DNA of 64,000 nt. It comes from Amoebophrya sp. A120 (taxonomy: Eukaryota; Sar; Dinophyceae; Syndiniales; Amoebophryaceae). The stretch spans positions 1,241,876-1,305,875 of the forward strand of contig CAJINV010000006.1 of assembly GCA_905178155.1 (NCBI GenBank), given 5' to 3'. A model generated the notes under the pieces. That model ran no database searches, was not told the DNA's origin, and saw nothing but the letters and a program-made list of their open reading frames with translations. The translations under genes were made by a program, and so were the position numbers. Positions 33,189-44,000 of this stretch are shown piece after piece; positions within the stretch are counted from its first letter, which is position 1; every line of letters begins with the position of its first letter.

Positions 33189-34897
33189 GTGGTCGAGAAA
33201 CAAAACGGTGTTCTATTGCAGCAAACCTGCAGACTAGAAACGCCAGTCATGTTCTTACTATGAATTTATTTCGAAATCACTATCACCGCAACAAAGTAGA
33301 AGTACTAAGTAGCTAACTGTTTCAGATTCAGAAAAAAACCAAAATTTTGTTCACAAAAATCAGTATCTTCGCGTACTAGCACGACTATTCGTATTTTTTT
33401 AGAAATAATGCATTCTCATCGCCCGTGGCCTTTTTTCATGTACATTAATACTAAATTTTTCTCGAAATGAATTTCAGCGAGGACGAGGCGGAGGTGGAGC
33501 CAGTGTCCTTTATTAGACCGAAAGAGAACTACATCAAAACCACACCGACCGACATCATCTTGTTAACGTAAACTAAAGTAAAAAGTATATATTTTTTATC
33601 AGACGTATCCCGCAATAAACGCAAACGCCAGCAAGTGAACTTTATTCAGTAGTAAGTGTCCTCGTATTAATATTAAGCGTAACTATAGACCCAAGAAACA
33701 AGCGTATTTTATCACTATGTAATCTAGAATTTTCTCGCACGACGAACAGCGTATCTATTCCGGAAGACTATAAGTATGCAACACCAACAAGACTTTTCCA
33801 GCAATTGCAACTGTACTACTAGCATTATGCGTATCCCGCAGCCGCAGCAGAAGTAAAAGTAGAAGTCAAAGTACTAGAAAGTATCATCCCGCCGAAAATT
33901 TTTGCTAGTTGTAGTTTCTCTCAGCCATCAGTCGACGTCCTATGCTGCGTACCCCGCAGCAGAACTGGACGTCGAGTGATGGTCCTCAAATCCTCACTGG
34001 AAGATTGTCAGAAAGAGCCCAACAAGCCGAAGCCTTTGCCAGAAAGAACCATCGCTGAATGAAGATCATGTCGTGAAGATGAAGCTACAACAAGGCACCA
34101 AACTCGCGCTACTAGTACCATTTGTGCGATGTAGTTGTAGGTCGTATTTCTAGTCGTGTCAACATCGAAGAAGATGACAACAACAACACGAGGGAAGTAG
34201 ATGATCGTGATGTTAATTGTTGCACAATGCGCCGCATCAGAAAGTACCTTAATAACCTTTGCAGCTACTACGAGGACCACGACATCACTTCATCGAAAAC
34301 AAAGCTGGTGCTCAAGAAGAACTTCTGACTCCGAAGATCCTTATCTTCATCTTCCAACCCTACTAGTTTCACCACCATTAAGTATGAAAAAAAATTTTAC
34401 TTGTTGTCGGGCGGCCCCCTAGTGTGCTGTGTTAAAGCACCATGCGGTCATCGTCGGACCTTTCATCGGCTTCATCGCCGTAGAAGTGCTGACGATGAAG
34501 GAATTCATCTTCGTGTTCACGACAAAGACATCTTGTCAATAACGAAGATCAACGACCTCCACATGATGTAGTAGATGCACTGCGCGGAGGAGGAGCAGCC
34601 CACTGTGCTGGCATGAGTTCACCAGCATGAAGATGATCCGCGGGAGCTCTGCGCACGAGGACCACGTCGGTTCTATTTCGTCTCGTGCCAAGAGATGTAG
34701 AGGTTGAAAAGTGTTGTCGTGCAAGACCTATAGTACCTACCTCCAGGACGACGACGATGATATTCTTTACAACCATCACTACTTTCACGGGACAGGATCT
34801 ACTTCTTCATCTCAACTACACAAAAAACGATCGGAGCAACCCAGTTTTGTGAGATGAGTGTGAAGACCACTCGGGATCTCTGACTGCTTGTCATGTT
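33189..34897 (+). other. AT-rich intergenic region
   Basis: About 1.7 kb with AGTAGAAGT-like and GAAGAT-like short repeats; open frames on both strands are short and AT-rich in third positions. I see no gene. Confidence 0.5.
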
Positions 34898-36639
34898 GTG
34901 CATGTGGAAAAGATCATACCTCCCGGGGAACCACGAAGAGACGGGAGAACAAAGGGTTGTCCTCGTGTAGTTGGGTCTAAGCGGCCACTAATACTAGAGC
35001 GATTGCATTCCTGTAGTTTTGCCCAAGTGTGTGTTGGTGGTCCAAATTCGAAAGCCATGTTGCCGTTTCTGACGCGAGGGCTTGCAACCGCGACCCTGCC
35101 CCTCTCCACCATCTCTCATTTACAACAGGAAGGTCGTAGTTCTTGGGAGGAGCAGCTTCAGATTGTTGGCGACAGCACTTCTTCTTTTGGACTGCACGAT
35201 AGCAGCTTACAGTTGACAACACAGCAGCCATTGCTTGCACGCGGAGGAGGTCGAGGAGAAGCAGAAGGAACAATACTAAAACCAACCGCTTCCCCCTCAT
35301 CATCCTTTCTCTCCGACTACACTAGCGGCAGCCATGATCCTCGTGAAGGCCCCTTCCTTCGCCCCTAAGGCCCCTGGTGTCATGCCGATGCCCGAGATCA
35401 TGATCATGGAAATAAAATTCTCTCCGAACAAGCACGGCAAACCACTTTCTGCTCGCTGCAGGGCCAGTTTCCCTGCAAGCCGGAGGGAAACTACTGCAAC
35501 ATCTCGTGTGAAACGTACGAGGCCTCCTTCGCTCCCAACACTACGCATACCTGCGCGTGCCAGGATTTATCTGGGTCGGGACGATTGCCCGACTTGTCAT
35601 GCATATTTTACATGACCCGTGACGCCTGTAATGCATAGCCTAACATCATAGCCTTTTAGAGGGCTTCCTGATGCTTATTCCGCATGAGAAATGCCCTCTC
35701 CGCGTAACACGAGCTGGAGTCCTCTTGCTAGTCATGCACTACACATTTTTTTGGAATCCAAAGACAGCATCACAAGTTACCACCTTCCAGACCCAGACAT
35801 ATTTGCAATGCATAGACGCATACCTGCGCGAAGTGCTTCGCCACCGGGCGTGCCAGGATTTCCAGGATGCGAAGTGCTTCGCCACCGGGTGTGTGCATTG
35901 CAAATATGTCTGGGTCTGGAAAGCTGGAACTTGTAATGCTGGCCTTACATTCCTGTGAAATCTGTATTGCATGACCAACAAAAGTCGCAGCCATTTTTGT
36001 CGCGCAAGAACGCACTTTCTCATGCGGGCTGCCTCTGAGAAAGAGTCCTGGAAAGTTGTCTGGCTGGGCTGCATTCGGAAGTTTTTCCATGATCCACATT
36101 TTAGCATCACAAGTTTCAAGACCCAGACATATTTGCATTTGATAGGGTGCGTCGAATGTCCCGAGGCGTGCCTGGAAAAATTTCACCTGCAGGACAAGCG
36201 GACCATCCTCGGAACGAAGCTTTTCTGTTGCGCGGAAGCGCTGAGCCGAAAGCAGTGCGACCCTTGCTGCAGTCACGAACACGGGGAGGCGGACTGGAGG
36301 GCCAATCGCTCCCTGCCGGATGAATGTCTGGGTCTGGAAGATTGCAACTTGTGTTGCTGCATTCGCATGTCTAAAAAATTTGTGTTGCATGCGCAGCAAA
36401 AGGAGCCTAATTTTTGCTACGCGGAGAGGGCACTTGTCATGCGAAATAGGCATCAAGAATCCCTCAAAAAAGCTGGGATGCTAGGGCATGCATCACAGAC
36501 ATCATGGCTCAGGCAAAACGTGCATGACAAGTCCCAGAATCTTGCAGACCCAGAGGACATTTTTGCATTTGATAGTGGGGACTTGTTGTGCACTGGAGTG
36601 TCCCTGTGCCGTGCCTGGGACGGACTGTCCGAAGTATAA
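34898..36639 (+). CDS. Cys-rich protein related to the 15608-20531 gene
   Basis: The 3' half is solid: an exon ending near 35568 (FCSLQGQFPCKPEG..CNISCETY..TCACQD), then 35864-35891 (FQDAKCFATG), then 36150-36318 (VECPEACLEKFHLQDKRT with CCAEA and CDPCCSHEHG), then 36580-36639 (DLLCTGVSLCRAWDGLSEV, stop TAA). The CNISC..TCAC part matches the CVFDCHS..LCQC module of the cluster at 1-20 kb, so this is another family member 14 kb away. The 5' part is unsure: an open frame from 34898 (Ser/Thr-rich) ends at 35368 and a second frame with start-like MILVKAPSFAPKAPG overlaps it. Three A introners sit in the 3' half. Confidence 0.55.
35569..35863 (+). mobile_element. Introner, family A, with enlarged direct repeats
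   Basis: A-type right end to 35814; left TIR shortened to ATCTGGGTCGGG. Instead of 5 bp, about 26 bp is repeated: ACGCATACCTGCG and CGTGCCAGGATTT at 35543-35568, and again at 35816-35863 with about 20 bp (GAAGTGCTTCGCCACCGGG-like) between them. Splicing at the GGATTT repeat restores CACQDFQDAKCF. Confidence 0.65.
35892..36144 (+). mobile_element. Introner, family A
   Basis: 253 bp, starts TGCATTGCAAATATG. Perfect repeat GGGTG at 35887-35891 and 36145-36149. Junction FATGCVECPEAC. Confidence 0.9.
36319..36574 (+). mobile_element. Introner, family A (left end truncated)
   Basis: About 256 bp. Left begins GATGAATGTCTGGGTCTGG without the usual TATGCATTGC; right end intact (GCATTTGATA). In-frame joint RSLPDLLCTGV. 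Confidence 0.75.
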
Positions 36640-38033
36640 CGAGTCATGATGTTGATCCCATCGGACTTTTACTTCATTTGTGCCATAATCCGATAGTCGT
36701 GTTTGTTGGCAGGATACGATAAAGATAAAATTTAAATGATGTTTGTTGTATCCTCGTCGTTTGCAGCACGTGGTGGTTGTGCCACAGTCGTGCTGACTCA
36801 CTGTCATTTCTTTAGAAGTGATGGCTGACTGCTTGGAAAATTTTGAAACGCGACAGTCTCTTGCTGGTTCAACACGGGATAATTCTTCATAGATTCCATC
36901 ATGAGATGGAGATTATGATGCTGAAATACGCGTGAATAACGGTGTGATAGATTGTCGTGAAGAATTTTTCGTATTAATTTATCAGTTAAGAACCATGGTG
37001 ACGGAGATTAAAGAACTTGCGTTGCAGCTGCAGGAGCTCTAGTGAGTAAAACCTTGTTCAATTTCGTATGCAGGCAGGAGCACGACACGAGCACCAGCTG
37101 CAGGTGGTGCAGCATAGTTCTCTTTCCCAATTGCGAGGCTATTCCGCCCTCGTGAATTTATTTCGGGCTGTCGTTATTTCGCACATGTAATATCATGATC
37201 AATAAGTTTCTCGTCGTTGCACAGAGTAGCCTCAGATGAATCGGCCTGCTGTTGCTCGGTACTATGAACTGAACAACAAGTTCTCAACATCTCACCAGAG
37301 GGGTCGTCGCCGATAAAAAAAAATCTTTTTTTCATCTCTTTTCGTTAATTATAGGTGGTCATGACCAGCTCTATATGGCCCCTCTAAAAGAAGAACTCTT
37401 CCTTTTCCTTTTGTGGGATCCTCGTAGCACGCAGAGTGCTTATAATGATCGGAGCACGCAGACGTGAGGATCGTAGCAACATATGTGGGAATTGCTAGTG
37501 CACCAACGGTGACAGCCATCGCTTTTTTCTCCGAGTCGCTTTTTTTCTTCCACCTCGCATGCTGCTTTTCATCAGCAGCATGATGATACATCAGCGGCAT
37601 GCGAATTCTCGTCAAGCATCGTCTCATCGTCGTTGAGTGTAGTCGTTGTTGTGTCTGTAGATATAATTACGAATAGCAGCTATGTTTTATAGCACACAAC
37701 AACGGGTGGATCATTTTCAACATGGCGGAATCGTTAATATTGCAACGCGTGTCGTGATCGTGAACTAGGGCGCTACTACTCTGTATCACACCATGCTGCT
37801 TCAACTCTTAAGCAAATCAAAATTGAAAACCCAACACACAGCTTCTCTTTTTTTTTTGGATCGGGGAAGTATGTCTGGAGCAATGTATCTGTAGAAAGAT
37901 TTGTTGAATTTGTTCCTTTGTACAAATTGGGGCAATAAATTTGAACTTTTGTACAACTTCTTTGCTCGACTTTGTAACACATAAACAAGAAGAACCCAAG
38001 TAGAAGCCTTTTCCACAGGAGGACCTGCACATT
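36640..38033 (+). other. Intergenic region
   Basis: No + strand gene. Contains the minus-strand frame noted at 37349-37627 and, from about 37700, the presumed promoter and 5' UTR of the coiled-coil gene (ATG 38034). Confidence 0.45.
37349..37627 (-). CDS. Possible small single-pass membrane protein
   Basis: 92 codons on the minus strand, the only minus-strand frame here that reads like a protein. A Lys/Ser-rich stretch precedes a hydrophobic segment (AMAVTVGALAIPTYVATIL), then SACSDHYKHSACYEDPTKGK. This layout fits a small inner-membrane protein, but the orientation opposes every other gene and no introner supports it. It could be chance. Confidence 0.3.
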   Translation of the reverse strand: MRRCLTRIRMPLMYHHAADEKQHARWKKKSDSEKKAMAVTVGALAIPTYVATILTSACSDHYKHSACYEDPTKGKGRVLLLEGPYRAGHDHL

Positions 38034-41000
38034 ATGGCCGACGAGGTGGATATGGAAGCGTCAGGACTGAAATCGTCAAAGTTGAAATAGTTTGCGATGC
38101 ATAAAATGCTAGACGCAAAGCGCCTCTCTTGCAGAGCAGGCAACTGAGGCCGATGATAAGCCTGTTTGGAGTGTGAGATAGAGCTGCTAAAATAGCATAA
38201 CAAAAGCAGTGCTCTCTGCTCAAACAGCATGACAAATTAGAATTACATGCTGCCAAAATTTGTCATGCGCCACTTGCAAACTGGGCTCCAGCTGGCATCG
38301 CTTTTTTGCATTACAGATTGTTGCAACTTTGACGATTTCGATCCTGACACTCCCATAGTGGAGAAGGACCCCACCATGGGTGGGGCCCCGGAGGTGGAGG
38401 ACTTCTCGATCCTGAAACAGGCCCTGCAAAACGTGAAGGCGGTTCTGACCCCCTACGACTGGATAGAGTTTGTATCAAATGTAAGTAAAAATGTCTGGGT
38501 CTGGAAGATTGCCAGGTTTGTTATGCATATATTGCATGACCCATGATGCCTGCAATGCATGGCTTAGCATCACAGATTTTCAGAGGGCTTCCTGTTGCCT
38601 ATTCCGCATGAGAAATGCCCTCCCGGCGTAGCACAAACCGCACTCCTCTTGCTGGTCATGCAATACAGATTTTTTTAGAATCGAAAAACAGCATCACAAG
38701 TTGCAACCTTCCAGACCCAGACATTTTTGCAGTTCATAGCTCGCGCAGGAATACGAAACCGCAAGGGCCTTGAGGACTAGAATGGAAAGTATTAGAAGTC
38801 CTAATATACTTCTTTCTTGGATTCAGGTTCGTTGTTTTGTGCATGACAGATGAACAACAACAAACCGCATATTATCCTGTCGTGGTCTGCGTCTGTGTGA
38901 GAAATGATCAGAATCACATTTATAAACACAACAGGGGAAGACCGACAGCGCAAAATCGTTTCCGGTGAAGACTCCGACGACGAGCCAATACCGGAAGACG
39001 AATTGGTATGGATGTGTCAGGATTGAAATCGACAAAGTTGAAATAACTTGTGATGCATAAAATGCAGCCCACGAAGAGCCTGTGTTGCAGAGTAGGCAAG
39101 TGAGGCAGACTGTAAGCCTGTTGAGGGGTAGAAACAGAGCTGCCAAATTACCATGACAAAAGGCGTCTTCCTTACCCAAACAGCAGGTGAAACTAGGTTT
39201 AGGCTCTACCCAAATTTCTTATGCGCCACTTAGAGACTGGGTTGCAACTGGCATCCATTTTATGCATCGCAAACTATTTCAACTTTGACGATTTCGATCC
39301 TGACGCTTCCATAATTGGAAGTGAAGAAAAAGATGGAGCGTCTCGCCCACGCGGAGCATCTGAAGTCGCGCATTGTGGAAGTGCAGAACTACTTTTCCGA
39401 CGTCATTCACTCGCTGATGCAGTGTCACGGGCACATATGGGACTGCACAACTCTCCTTCCTCGGCCCACATTTTTTGAAGCGCATGAGCAGCAACACAAA
39501 CAATGCTAGAAATGTGGTTTTCGCATGACAAATGACCTGCACGTGGATTGTACTACTGTTTGTATCGGTGTTTTGCATTACAAGTCAACAATGAGGGGGA
39601 CGATGAGTTGTCTACTCTCATACCAAATCACGAACGACGTGAAGAACGCCGAAGTTTTATTCCGAGGAAAAACGTCACCACCTCCCAGGAGTTGTTGTCA
39701 CGCAAACCTGCATGCCAAAAAAGTTTCTCATGCGGAGCCCCATGGGAAGCATTATCTAGTCGTGTTTTGGGATTTGTGATGCTAGAATCAATCAGGATCA
39801 TTATATGCTAGATCTGTGATGCTGCTGAAGCACTTAGGTAAAAGAGGACTACTCTACGAGGACAAGCTTGTCATGCGAAACATACAACCAAAGCTGGTTG
39901 ATTTGTCTAGCAGATTTCCCTCAGTGTGGGGACGTTTTTGCTCGGGATAAGTTTTTATCGAGGTCATGCGATTTGTCCCGAAGAATTCGCGGGACGCAGT
40001 AGAGTATCAGATGCAAATGTGTCTGGGTCTGGGAGATTCCGAATTTTGTCATGCAGTTTTTCCAAGCTCTCCCTCTCCCACGTGTGGAAAGCAGGGCCTA
40101 GCATCACAGGTTCTGCAGCCCCTTGGTGATGCATATTCTGCATGAGAAATGGCCTCTCAGCATGGCCAGAAGTGGGTACCCTTTGCACGTTATGGATCAC
40201 AGATCTTTGATGTAGGATCCGAAACACGCATCACAAGTTCGGATCCTTCCAGACCCAGACATATTTGCAGTTGATATAGAGCGCCTCACGGAAAAGAACG
40301 CGGAACTGACCCGGCAAATTCAAGAATTCGAGAAGAAAATGGAAGAAATAGCCGAATACCAGGAGAAACGGCAGAACATGCTGCTGCAAAGACACCAAGC
40401 CGCGTTTGAGAAGCGGAAGACCATATGCGTTGCAAAACCATCGTTGCGCCAGTAGTCGTAGCAAGTACATATGCATATACAAATTGCCTTAGAAGCATGA
40501 GAACTACATCAAATGGAATTTGTAATGCTGATGTACCTAACAAGAAACGAGACCTGTCATGCAGTATTGCAAATGCAATTGCTACGTCGAATTCTTGTGC
40601 GACGAAGATACTTTTGCAATCCATAGACCAACAATCTGATCAAAACCTGTTTTACGGCGATGCGGTGCGACTGCCAAACGAGCTGGATGAACCGGCACAG
40701 GGAGGAAGTCCAGGCCCTCCGGGCCGAAACGAAGGACCAGAAAAAGCAGATCAAACGGTTAGATGACGAGCTGGATGCGGTCTATGAAAGCCTCAGAATG
40801 TAAATCCTCAAAGTGGAAATTCTTTGTGATGCATGAAATGCGCCGCAAAAGAGCCCGTAATGCAGCGGACGCAATGGAGGCCGACTACTCGTTGTCCTTC
40901 TACGGGTGGAGAATTATTTTGGAGTGCTGATTAGCACGAGAGAAGGGCACCCCTTTGCCTTAGCCTGCATGACAGACAAGCCTGCACATGCTTTGGATGC

Positions 41001-44000
41001 CTTGGAAATTTGTCATGTGCCGCCCAGAAGTGGCGCTTCGACTGGAGTGGTGTTTTGCATTACAAACTATTTCCACTTTGTGGATTTCCAATCTGAGGCT
41101 TTCATACGGTCACGAAATTGCTTGATTCCTTCAAAGCAAAGCACGAGAAACAAGTCAAGGTCGCGGCATATCCTGTGCAAAAGTATCGTACTCGTAGTAA
41201 TCGCAGTCATGCATTACAAATCTTCATCCCAAGGTAAACGTAAAACAGCATGACAAATTCCATTTGTCATGCTAAGCTAATTTGTCATGCGATTACTATA
41301 TATTATATTCATGCGAAAAAAGAGGTAGACAGAGGGCAAACAAGAGGTGGTCGAGAGGTCAAAAAGAGGTCAAAAGAGGTAAAAAAGAGGTCGACAGAGG
41401 TGGAGAGGTGGCGCGGGACCCCTTTCGAGAGGGTCGGCGAGAGGGTGCGCGAGTATAGCCCGCCGAAGGACCCACCTTAAGGCGGCGCCTAAGTGCCTCA
41501 GAGGGTGCAGAGAGGTCAAAAAGAGGGGGCGCGAGAGGTCGACAGAGGTCGAGAGAGGTGGCGCGAATAAGGGCCAACCTCTCGCGCACCCTCTCGGCCA
41601 CCTCTGGGCCACCTCTGTCGACCTCTACCCGCGAGTATAGCCGGACTATTAGCGGGGACCCCCCAAAAGAGGTAAAAGAGAGGGCCTGCGGGGGGTCTGC
41701 GAGAGGGTAAAGACACAAAGTGGAGGGCGCGAATCCGCATGGTATTCCCCATGTGTAGCATTGCAGGCCCTTCGCGGACTTGTTTTGTTCGGCGCCTGCC
41801 CCCACCACCCTCTCGCGCCACCCTCTCGCGCCGCCCTCTCGCGCCACCCTCTCGCGTCACCCTCTCGCGCCACCCTCTCGCGCACCCTCTCGCGCCACCC
41901 TCTCGCGCTACCCTCTCGCGCCGCCCTCCCTCACTGAAGTCATTGAAAAAGTGGCGCCGGGGAATGGGGCGGGGTCGGTTCTTGGTTCACCTTGATTAAC
42001 GAAAGGCATGCGTAGCGGACTGTGGTGTGGCATCTAGGTGCCTCCTGTTCATCTGCCCCAATGCTCGTGGTAGCTCCTCCCTGCGCAGAGCGCCCTTAGG
42101 CGCGGGAAGCGCGCAGACGGTGCTGCGGGGGCATAAGTATGCATGTCGCTGTGGTCCGGTCCGCAAGCAGTTCAAACCCGGCCAAACAGCCTTGCGCTCC
42201 GGCGGTAGCCGGAGCATGGCTGGTTTATACTAGTACGATACTTTTGCAGTTCATACGGCAGAACAGCTGGCGAAACTGCAGGTGAATAAAGTAGACTAGA
42301 GCTCTTTGATGTTTTTTCGTCGGAATTGCTAAGCACAACTTCTTTTCAAAATTTTGTTCTTGTCACATGCAGAGAAACAAAGACCTAAACCGCGTGAAAG
42401 AACTGTGGAGCAAGCTTGTAAAAAAAAATCCGAAAATCTTTATACGAATAAATTCTATCAGGCGATGGAAGAGAACCTCGAGAAGCTGACCGGCAAGATA
42501 CGGCTGCTGGAGCAGGAGAAGCGGTCTTTGGAAATTTCCCTGAAGGACGAGGTGTCAAGAAGGAAGGACGCGGAGTACGGGCTGGAAAGGACGCAGGAAG
42601 AGTTGACCAGAAAAGTGGAAGAGTTCCAGGACCTATGAACTGCAAAAGTATCGTACTCGTATAAATGCATTACAAATTGACTTAGCATTACAAATTGAAT
42701 TTGTAATGCGGATTTGCCTTGAAGCAAAAATTTGTAATGCATAAACGCAATTAGTACGAGTGCGATACTTTTGCACAGGATAGGACCTGTCAGACCGTTT
42801 CGACGAACTCACCGCGAAGGCAAATCAGCTGCAGAAAGATTTTATGAATTGCAAATATCAATCTAGGTCTGGATTTGTGATGCGAAATTTGAAGGACAGC
42901 GAGGATTTGTGGTGCATAAATACGATTGCAGGCTTTTTTGTCATGCTGTGAAACTGAGTTTGTCATGCAAGAAAACTACACGTCGGTAGAACTTTTAATA
43001 CTACCCGAAAAATTTGTGATGCGTGGATGCCGTGCAGAAGATTGCTCTGTTATCCAACAGTCAGCAACACAAACTCACTGCGTCTTTCCGGACCCAGATG
43101 GATATTTGCGTTTGATAGATTTGCTGCAGACGCAGAAGGACCTCCAGACGGAGAAGGAGGAGCGGGCACTGGAGAAGCAGGACATGGACAAGGCCATGAA
43201 AAAACTGACAAAAAAGTACAACAAACTGCAACAGGAATACGACGAATTCGAGAAAGAAACGACGGCAAAACTGTCCGATCTCACCTCCAAGGTCTCCTAC
43301 CTGGTAAACGAGAACGAAACTCTATCCTGAGTAAAAACGCCCCCGCCCCAGAGTTGTCATGCAGATTTGCAATGGCAAGAACAACATTTGTGATGCGCAT
43401 CCCCACGATACGCATTCCCAATCGTGTTTCGGAATTTTTAATGCCGTCAACAGGATGGGTAGCTCGATTTGTAATGCGGCTGTCCTTGCTAACCTGCACT
43501 ACACTACAGAGCGCAACTTGTCATGCGTCGCTCCCAAAAGCCCCATCTTGACTCTGGGGTGGGAATGGAGATCTTCCTCAGCATAAACGCTGTCCAAGCG
43601 GGTGAAGCATCTAGAATGGGAAGTGCAGGACACGATACGGCAGTGGCACGAGATATGGATGTGTCAGGATCGAAATCGTCAGAGTTGAAGTAATTTGTGA
43701 TGCATGAAACGGATACCAGTTGGCGCCTAGTTTTCAAGTGGCGCATGAGAAATTTGGGTAGAACTGAAATCCAGTTTGTAATGCTGTTTGAGTAGGAAGA
43801 CGCCTTTTGTCATGATACTTCAGCAGCTCAATTTCTACCCGTACCCCTCAACAGGCTTACAATCTGCATCCCTTGCGTCCTCTGCAATAGAGGCAATTTT
43901 TGTGTTGCACTTTTTGCATCACAAACTATTTCAACTATGACGATTTCGATCCTGACGCTTCCATACGAGAATGTGGCGCAGGTGAAAAAAGAGGCGGCGG

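Noticed and set aside
42150-42230. tRNA-like stretch (GTTCAAACC)
   Set aside because: The bases around it do not form a T-arm, and no matching anticodon or acceptor stem is present.
41340-42240. Several overlapping 70-160-codon frames on both strands in the GC-rich block
   Set aside because: They come from a stop-poor GC-rich minisatellite; no protein features and both strands equally open.
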